This document shows, piece after piece, positions 58,888 through 64,000 of a DNA stretch of 64,000 bases. The position numbers and the translations under genes were made by a program. Source of the DNA: Cloacibacterium caeni (lineage in GTDB: Bacteria > Bacteroidota > Bacteroidia > Flavobacteriales > Weeksellaceae); NCBI RefSeq assembly GCF_907163125.1, contig NZ_OU015319.1, positions 2,790,001 through 2,854,000 on the forward strand, written 5' to 3'. A model generated the notes under the pieces. It was given only the letters and a program-made list of their open reading frames with translations. It searched no databases and was not told where the DNA came from. The number at the start of each line of letters is the position of its first letter. Within the stretch, counting starts at the first letter, position 1.

Positions 58888-60249
58888 ATGAAAACACATC
58901 ACTTAATCTTTTTAGTTACAGCAATGTTTGTTGTACTGTTTTATGACCAAGAACCTGGATTAAATATCGGTATTTTAGGAATTTTAGTAGCGGTTCTTAC
59001 TTATTTTAATACCGAAAAAAGATTCAAAACTCGAACTTTTTATTCAGTTTTGCTCACCAGCATTTTAAGCAGTATTGCTTTTGCTTGGTATGGTGATTTT
59101 GCCTCTTTTTTGGCCATTTTCACTTCGCTTTTTTTATTGGGTTTCACTTCCAAAAACAAAGAACTTAAATCCATTCTCGTAATTCCTGTTTTTGCGATTA
59201 ATTTTGTGACTTTTATTTACCGTATTTTTCAGTTGGAACAATGGTTACCAAAGAGAAAAACCGAAAGTTTTTGGCAAAAAGTTTTAGCGGTGGTTCTAAT
59301 CCCAGCTTTTCTGCTGTTGATTTTCTTTGCGATTTATACGCACGGAAGTTCACATTTTGCTTCGCTTTTTTCTGATTATGAATTAGATATTAATCTTTGG
59401 CAAGTGATTGCGTTAAGTATTTTAGGGTTTTTCTTGGCTTTTAATTATTTCAATTTTTCGATTTATGAATTTTTTATCAAGAACAATCATTATTTGAAAA
59501 ACGATTTTTTGAATGAAGACAAAAAACTGAAACCTACATACGATTTTCTAGACCTTCCTTTTGAAAGATTAAGCGGTGTAGTTTCCTTTGTAGCATTGAA
59601 TATTTTATTGTTATTCTTTATCATCACGTTTAATTATGAGCAGTTTGTAGAATTGCCAAAAGCTACGGCCAATCAACTTGCCGAAGAAACGCACGAAAGA
59701 GTAGGAGCGGTAATTGCGAGTATTGTGATGGCAATAGGTGTGATTATGTTCTATTTTAAAGGCAGTTTCAATTTTGATACACAAGCGAAATCTTTGAAAA
59801 TTTTGGCAAAAATTTGGGTATTTCTGAATGCCGTTTTAGTGATTTCGGCTTTTGCAAAAAATTCTGAATACGTATTGAATTTAGGCTTAACCTACAAAAG
59901 ATTAGGTGTTTATGCATTTTTAATTTTAGCCATTATTGGATTGATTTTTACTTTCATTAAAATTCATCAGCAAAAAACCAATGCATATCTTTTTAACCAA
60001 ATGGTTTGGTATTTCTACGGAACGATTTTGGTGTGTAGTTTTATCAATTGGGGAAATATTGCCACAGTTTACAATATTAAGAACGAAAAAGCAGACTTTA
60101 AATTTCTGTATTCTTTGAATTACAATGATAAAATTCTTAAAGAAAAATTCCCGAAAGATATGAGTGAAAGATCGAATTACGAAAAAGAATTGAATAATAA
60201 AAAACCGTTTTTATCAAAAATTCTTTACTACGAAACACTAAATTTTTAG
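58888..60249 (+). CDS. DUF4153 membrane protein
   Basis: A large inner-membrane protein of 453 residues with about ten to twelve hydrophobic helices and a C-terminal polar part (FKFLYSLNYNDKILKEKFPKD). Stretches such as RTFYSVLLTSILSSIAFAWYGDFASF, LRLGVYAF-like LTYKRLGVYAFLIL and TFNYEQFVELPKATAN place it in the DUF4153 family. It follows the small membrane protein by 19 bases and is probably in the same transcript controlled by the palindromic operator. The function is unknown. Confidence 0.85.
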   Translation: MKTHHLIFLVTAMFVVLFYDQEPGLNIGILGILVAVLTYFNTEKRFKTRTFYSVLLTSILSSIAFAWYGDFASFLAIFTSLFLLGFTSKNKELKSILVIPVFAINFVTFIYRIFQLEQWLPKRKTESFWQKVLAVVLIPAFLLLIFFAIYTHGSSHFASLFSDYELDINLWQVIALSILGFFLAFNYFNFSIYEFFIKNNHYLKNDFLNEDKKLKPTYDFLDLPFERLSGVVSFVALNILLLFFIITFNYEQFVELPKATANQLAEETHERVGAVIASIVMAIGVIMFYFKGSFNFDTQAKSLKILAKIWVFLNAVLVISAFAKNSEYVLNLGLTYKRLGVYAFLILAIIGLIFTFIKIHQQKTNAYLFNQMVWYFYGTILVCSFINWGNIATVYNIKNEKADFKFLYSLNYNDKILKEKFPKDMSERSNYEKELNNKKPFLSKILYYETLNF

Positions 60250-60307
60250 AATTCTAACGAATTGTTACAACATTTACATCAAGCTGAATATTCTACAATT
60301 TATTGAG

Positions 60308-60315
60308 TAACTTTG
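60308..60315 (+). promoter_or_regulatory. Probable -7 box upstream of lipoprotein gene
   Basis: TAACTTTG fits TAnnTTTG and lies 36 bases before the ATG at 60352. No -33 element is obvious. Confidence 0.45.
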
Positions 60316-60351
60316 GTATAATATTAGCTCGCTAATGATAAACCAGATGAT

Positions 60352-60840
60352 ATGAAAATTTTAATTAATGTTTTGTGGAGTTCTATTTTGGGAGTGAGTT
60401 GTTGTTCAAACAACGGAATTTCTCAAAATGCAAATACAACTACCACTAAAACAGAAATCATGGAAAATAATTCGTCTCAACCATCACAAGGAAGACGAGG
60501 TGCAATGAGAACGGTAGAAGGTAATAAAATCATCAGAACTGTAGATGCTTCTCAACTTCCATTTACCATTGGTGAAGAGTTTACAGATGAGAACCAGCAA
60601 TTTATTCTCGTGATTAAAAATTTTAATAAGCCCACTCTTTCTGCTAAAATCAATACCGTAGAGAAAGGTAGAAATCTCAGAATCAATCAAATTATTTTAC
60701 CAGATGGTTCTGCGGATGGTCCTTTTTCGAGAGAAATGAAATATACTAAAAAACAAAGCGGAACCTATAAGATTATTTTTGGCAAAAATCTAATGGCAGA
60801 AGGAAAACTGAAGGGAAATATCTCCGTGACAGTAGAATAA
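60352..60840 (+). CDS. Lipoprotein-like exported protein
   Basis: A 162-residue protein with a short leader (MKILINVLWSSILGVSCC) that ends in a lipobox-like GVSC. The mature part starts low-complexity (NANTTTTKTEIMENNSSQPSQ) and then forms a compact beta-rich domain (LPFTIGEEFTDENQQFILVIK, MAEGKLKGNISVTVE). I do not recognise the family. It is followed after 17 bases by a second lipoprotein gene, so the pair is probably co-transcribed. Confidence 0.65.
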   Translation: MKILINVLWSSILGVSCCSNNGISQNANTTTTKTEIMENNSSQPSQGRRGAMRTVEGNKIIRTVDASQLPFTIGEEFTDENQQFILVIKNFNKPTLSAKINTVEKGRNLRINQIILPDGSADGPFSREMKYTKKQSGTYKIIFGKNLMAEGKLKGNISVTVE

Positions 60841-60857
60841 AATAAAAAAATGTAAAT

Positions 60858-61379
60858 ATGAAAAATTTAATTTTATCAGCTTTTGTAATTGCAGCTACTA
60901 CAGTGAGTTGTGGTACAGTGCAAAGCATCGTGCAGAATACCGTTCCTTATACTACTAATGTTTTGGTTTCTTCAGGAGTGCCAGGAAATCAAGAAATTTC
61001 TGTAACGTCTTCTGCTACAAGTTTCGCTCAATATGTAGGAGCAGGAACCAGCATGGTTCAAGATATTAGAATTTCTAGCGCCAAAGCGACTGCTACCAAC
61101 TTGAGTACGAATGGCGAATTGGGAATTTTTAAATCCATTAAAGTTTATCTTTCTGGAAATAATACTGGTGAAATTTTAGTGGCTCAAAGAACAGATATTG
61201 GCTCTAATATAGGGAATACGCTCAATTTAGATCCTGATACTTCTAAAATTTTAGACCAAATTGTAAAAAGCGGTTCTGTGAAAGCTAGAGTAGCTTATGT
61301 ATTGAAAGATACGGCGACTAATGATACTAATCTCACTATTAGCATGAGATTTTCAAGTATTCCAGCGCCAAATCAATAG
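60858..61379 (+). CDS. Lipoprotein of unknown function
   Basis: A 173-residue exported protein with leader MKNLILSAFVIAATTVSC and lipidated cysteine at 18. The mature part is rich in serine, threonine and beta-strands (TNVLVSSGVPGNQEISVTSSATS, IRISSAKATATNLS, VKARVAYVLKDTATNDTNLT), which suggests a small beta-sandwich. Similar proteins occur in Flavobacteriia without known role. Confidence 0.7.
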   Translation: MKNLILSAFVIAATTVSCGTVQSIVQNTVPYTTNVLVSSGVPGNQEISVTSSATSFAQYVGAGTSMVQDIRISSAKATATNLSTNGELGIFKSIKVYLSGNNTGEILVAQRTDIGSNIGNTLNLDPDTSKILDQIVKSGSVKARVAYVLKDTATNDTNLTISMRFSSIPAPNQ

Positions 61380-61425
61380 AAAAATAATCCAAGAATTTGG
61401 ATCAAAAGAATCATTTAGAAATATA

Positions 61426-61455
61426 AAAGCACTCCAAAAAAGGAGTGCTTTATTT
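61426..61455. terminator. Bidirectional terminator
   Basis: AAAGCACTCC (61426-61435) pairs with GGAGTGCTTT (61442-61451) around an A6 loop, between the convergent lipoprotein and DUF3276 genes. Confidence 0.85.
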
Positions 61456-61789
61456 ATACTTCGTCGTCAGATTCGATTGTGAAAGATCTAGACTTAAAGT
61501 CTTTGTCATGTTTTTCAGAAATTACGTCCTCACCTTTTTGAGCGATGATAAAATCTGTAGATTCATTAAACATTTCTCTGAAACTTGCAAAATCTTCTTT
61601 GTATAAATAGATTTTATGCTTCTCGAAAGTTGCTTCTCCATTCTCACCAAAATTCTTTTTACTTTCTGTAATGGTAAGATAATAGTCTCCTGCTTTTGTT
61701 TCGCGCACATCAAAGAAATAAGTTCTTCTACCTGCCTTCAACACCTTTGTGAAAATTTCATTTTCGTTTCTCTCCTTGTAATCACTCAT
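61454..61789 (-). CDS. DUF3276 (PUR-alpha-like) protein
   Basis: A 111-residue nucleic-acid-binding type protein of the DUF3276 family, related to the PUR domain of eukaryotic Pur-alpha. Typical are IFTKVLKAGRRTYFFDVRETKAGDYYLTITE and KHKIYLYKEDFASFREMF, with the acidic C-terminal tail. Bacterial PUR-domain proteins form dimers and bind single-stranded DNA or RNA; the target here is unknown. Confidence 0.92.
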   Translation of the reverse strand: MSDYKERNENEIFTKVLKAGRRTYFFDVRETKAGDYYLTITESKKNFGENGEATFEKHKIYLYKEDFASFREMFNESTDFIIAQKGEDVISEKHDKDFKSRSFTIESDDEV

Positions 61790-61891
61790 TGTTACTTATT
61801 TTAGAAATCCTATTGAACAAATATAAAAGATTTCTTTTAATCTCAAAATAAATTTTAAAGAAATTGAGATTTTAGCGTAATTTTTAAGTTT

Positions 61892-63571
61892 TTACGAAGT
61901 TTCCGTAGTATCTAAATCATTAAGATTTAATATGAAGTCTGCTCTTTTTGCGCTTGATTCTCTGTGAGTTATGATGATAGAAGTGCAAGATTTAATGTCT
62001 TTTTCTATGTTTTGAAGGATGTTTTCTTCGGTCTCTGTATCGAGTGCAGAAAGCGAATCATCAAAGATGAGGATTTCTGGTTTTTTAATGAGTGCTCTTG
62101 CGATACAAATACGCTGTTTTTGCCCTCCAGAAAGCATTACGCCACGTTCGCCAACCATGGTTTTGTATTGGTCTTTGAATTCTACAATATTCTTATGCAC
62201 ATCTGCTTTTTTTGCAAATTCTTCTACCAAATCATGCGTAGGATGGTCTATTGCAAAGCCAATGTTATTCTCAATCGTATCTGAGAATAAGTAACTTTCC
62301 TGAGGAATATAGCCAATGTGTTTTCTGTATAATTCTAGATTATGGTCTTTTAGATTTTTCCCATCAATTAAAATTTCTCCTTCATCGGGATCAATTAACC
62401 TGCATAGTAACAATGCGATTGTAGATTTTCCGCTGCCCGTTTTTCCCATAATTGCCATAGATTTCCCAGCTTCTAGTTTGAAACTTAGATTTTCTAAAGC
62501 TTTAATTCCTGTATTTGGATAAGTGTATGATACATTTCTGAATTCTATATCGCCTTTAATTTCATATTGGTCGAAATTTTTGTTGACGATTTCAGATTTT
62601 ATGTCCAAAAATTCATTCACTCTGGTCATAGAAGCAGCAGCTCTTTGATTAACAGATGAAACCCAACCTACCATAGAAAATGGCCAAATCAGAATGTTAA
62701 TATACATGAAGAAATCTGCAATGGTTCCTACTGTAAGTTTTCCTTCGAAATAATTTTTACCACCGATGTATAAAATGGCAACATTTAATAAACCGATAAC
62801 AAATAAAATAATGGTGAAGAAATACGCTTCTGTTTTGGCTAAATCTAATGCTTTGTCTTGATAATCCTTTACTTTTTCGCCATAATTTTTTTCGATGTAT
62901 TTTTCTTTGTTGAAAAATTTCACCACTCTAATTCCCGAAAAACTGTCTTGTACAAATGTAGAAATCGCACTTTGGCTTTTCTGCATAATTTTAGATTTTC
63001 GATTGATAATAGAACTTACTTTGTAAATTAGAAAAGACAAAATAGGAAGAGGAATAAGTGTCCAAAGTGTCATCTCTACATTAGTCATGAGCATGTAAAT
63101 ACTCGTGATGACTAATAAAATCACCAAGTTCGCCACATACATTACACCAGGACCAAGGTACATTCTAATCGCCACTACATCTTCAGAAAGTCTGTTCAGT
63201 AAATCCCCAATTGTGGTTTTTTTATAAGTAGTAAGCGAAAGTTCCTGATAATGTCTGTAAATTTTATTTTTGAGTTCGTATTCTATTCTTCTAGAAGCTA
63301 CAATAATGGTTTGTCTCATCATAAATCTAAAAATTCCAGACAAAACTGAAGTTCCTACGATAATGGCTCCATTAATCAGTAAAGTATTAAATAATAATTC
63401 TTTATCTACACTTTTTTTATCTAAAACACTTTTGATAACATCTACACTCTGGCCTACAAACTGTACTTGATAAATAGCAAAAAAGTTAGATGCTATGATA
63501 AATAGCAAGCCCCAGAATAGCAGAACTCTGTGTTTCCAAAAGTAAGGATTAAGCGTTTTAAGTGAATTCAT
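61892..63571 (-). CDS. ABC exporter, MsbA/MDR type
   Basis: A half-transporter of about 559 residues from ATG 63571 (MNSLKTLNPYFWKHRVLLFW); the frame continues 14 codons further upstream but without homology. Six membrane helices (about 15-300) with the coupling-helix region LTTYKKTTIGDLLNRLSEDV. The nucleotide-binding domain has Walker A GKTGSGKS, Q-loop PQESYLFSDT, signature LSGGQKQR, Walker B ILIFDDSLSALD and switch histidine IITHRE. It should export a lipid or drug as a homodimer. The substrate is not defined by the context (it diverges from nusB). Confidence 0.92.
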   Translation of the reverse strand: MNSLKTLNPYFWKHRVLLFWGLLFIIASNFFAIYQVQFVGQSVDVIKSVLDKKSVDKELLFNTLLINGAIIVGTSVLSGIFRFMMRQTIIVASRRIEYELKNKIYRHYQELSLTTYKKTTIGDLLNRLSEDVVAIRMYLGPGVMYVANLVILLVITSIYMLMTNVEMTLWTLIPLPILSFLIYKVSSIINRKSKIMQKSQSAISTFVQDSFSGIRVVKFFNKEKYIEKNYGEKVKDYQDKALDLAKTEAYFFTIILFVIGLLNVAILYIGGKNYFEGKLTVGTIADFFMYINILIWPFSMVGWVSSVNQRAAASMTRVNEFLDIKSEIVNKNFDQYEIKGDIEFRNVSYTYPNTGIKALENLSFKLEAGKSMAIMGKTGSGKSTIALLLCRLIDPDEGEILIDGKNLKDHNLELYRKHIGYIPQESYLFSDTIENNIGFAIDHPTHDLVEEFAKKADVHKNIVEFKDQYKTMVGERGVMLSGGQKQRICIARALIKKPEILIFDDSLSALDTETEENILQNIEKDIKSCTSIIITHRESSAKRADFILNLNDLDTTETS

Positions 63572-63657
63572 AGTTGCAAAAATACAGAAAATATAAGTTT
63601 GAAAAAGAAGCAAAAATAACTTCTGGCTTCATGTTTCTTACTTCCAGCATTTTTTTC

Positions 63658-63665
63658 TATCTTTG
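63658..63665 (+). promoter_or_regulatory. Probable -7 box of nusB
   Basis: TATCTTTG fits TAnnTTTG, 27 bases before the nusB ATG. A -33 element is not clear. Confidence 0.55.
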
Positions 63666-63692
63666 CAGCATCTTATTAAAAGCTCTTTGAAA

Positions 63693-64000
63693 ATGTTAGG
63701 AAGAAGACAAATCCGCGAAAAAGTAGTGCAGACACTATATTCTTATCATCAGAATCCTATAAAAACTGATGTTTTAGAGAAAAATATGTTTACAGAGATT
63801 GAAAAAATCTATTATCTCTATATTTATCAACTCAACTTCTTGGTTGCATTAAAAGATCTTGCCGAAAGACAAATTGAAATCGGTAAAAATAAATTTATTA
63901 AGACTGAAGAAGACCTTAATCCTAACATGAAATTCGTGAATAATCAAGTTTTTTTACAACTTGATCAAAACGAAGAAAGACTTTCCTTTAACTCAAAACA
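63693..64000 (+). CDS. nusB: Transcription antitermination factor NusB (start only)
   Basis: The frame from ATG 63693 begins MLGRRQIREKVVQTLYSYH and continues without a stop to the window end, about 102 codons. The start resembles RR-x-x-R-x-x-x-x-Q-x-LY of NusB, and the long inserted region afterwards (FTEIEKIYYLYIYQLNFLVALKDLAERQ) is typical of the extended NusB of Bacteroidota. The protein binds the boxA RNA with NusE. The C-terminal part is outside the window. Confidence 0.88.
   Translation, partial: MLGRRQIREKVVQTLYSYHQNPIKTDVLEKNMFTEIEKIYYLYIYQLNFLVALKDLAERQIEIGKNKFIKTEEDLNPNMKFVNNQVFLQLDQNEERLSFNSK

Noticed and set aside
61964-62522. Frames on the plus strand opposite the ABC transporter ATPase domain
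   Set aside because: They overlap the conserved Walker and signature motifs on the minus strand and have no independent support.

Overview
The window is a low-GC chromosome segment of a member of the Bacteroidota, class Flavobacteriia, most likely a Weeksellaceae relative of Chryseobacterium or Cloacibacterium. The signs are family content (T9SS type-B sorting domain, BshA, DUF2851, DUF4254, DUF4292, DUF3276, split MetH), promoter boxes of the Bacteroidota form TAnnTTTG, and hardly any Shine-Dalgarno sequences. The genus is inferred, not shown.

Region 1 (1-7.2 kb) is part of an integrative mobilizable element, all genes on the minus strand: tyrosine integrase, an unknown gene, an excisionase-like HTH protein, a primase-helicase, a TOPRIM primase, a MobV-type relaxase and a response regulator that may be cargo. 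An iteron-like CTCATCA cluster lies between the two replication genes, an inverted-repeat region (candidate oriT) lies upstream of the relaxase, and a candidate attachment site resembling the 3' end of a tRNA or tmRNA lies at about 7.19 kb. The left end of the element is outside the window.

Region 2 (7.3-14.6 kb) holds a frameshifted small membrane-protein gene, a GNAT-like gene and a methionine operon under a SAM-I riboswitch: metH N-terminal half, a four-helix-bundle gene flanked by inverted repeats, metH C-terminal half, an orphan EF-Tu domain-3-like protein, and metF.

Region 3 (14.7-42 kb) is mostly housekeeping: a GH63-like glycosidase, DUF2851, bshA, a GH3 enzyme, an esterase, deoD, and a long minus-strand run (flippase, dut, nucleotidyltransferase, DUF4292, EnvC-like, tatA, DUF4254, lipoprotein, ribA). 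Then come pyrC, an M16 peptidase, a dienoyl-CoA reductase-like SDR, an internally deleted T9SS surface protein, a pappalysin-family protease and clpB.

Region 4 (42-57.4 kb) is a phenylacetate catabolic cluster: a TetR regulator, paaE, a small unknown gene, paaA, a small membrane-protein gene broken by an IS4-type element, paaB, paaC, paaD, paaG, paaH, two small membrane proteins, paaI, paaJ, paaY, another small membrane protein, paaZ with an extra C-terminal domain, and a paaF-like hydratase. The ligase PaaK is not in the window.

Region 5 (57.4-64 kb) holds a membrane-protein and winged-helix regulator locus with two copies of a palindromic operator, two lipoproteins, a DUF3276 protein, an ABC exporter and the start of nusB.

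The most unusual signal is a set of short degenerate tandem arrays with a unit of exactly 7 or 8 bases. They sit at gene junctions, have different unit sequences at different loci, and are often arranged as inverted arms. They are concentrated in the paa cluster, where one lies inside the paaH coding sequence. Another pair frames the four-helix-bundle gene and supplies the ends of both MetH halves.
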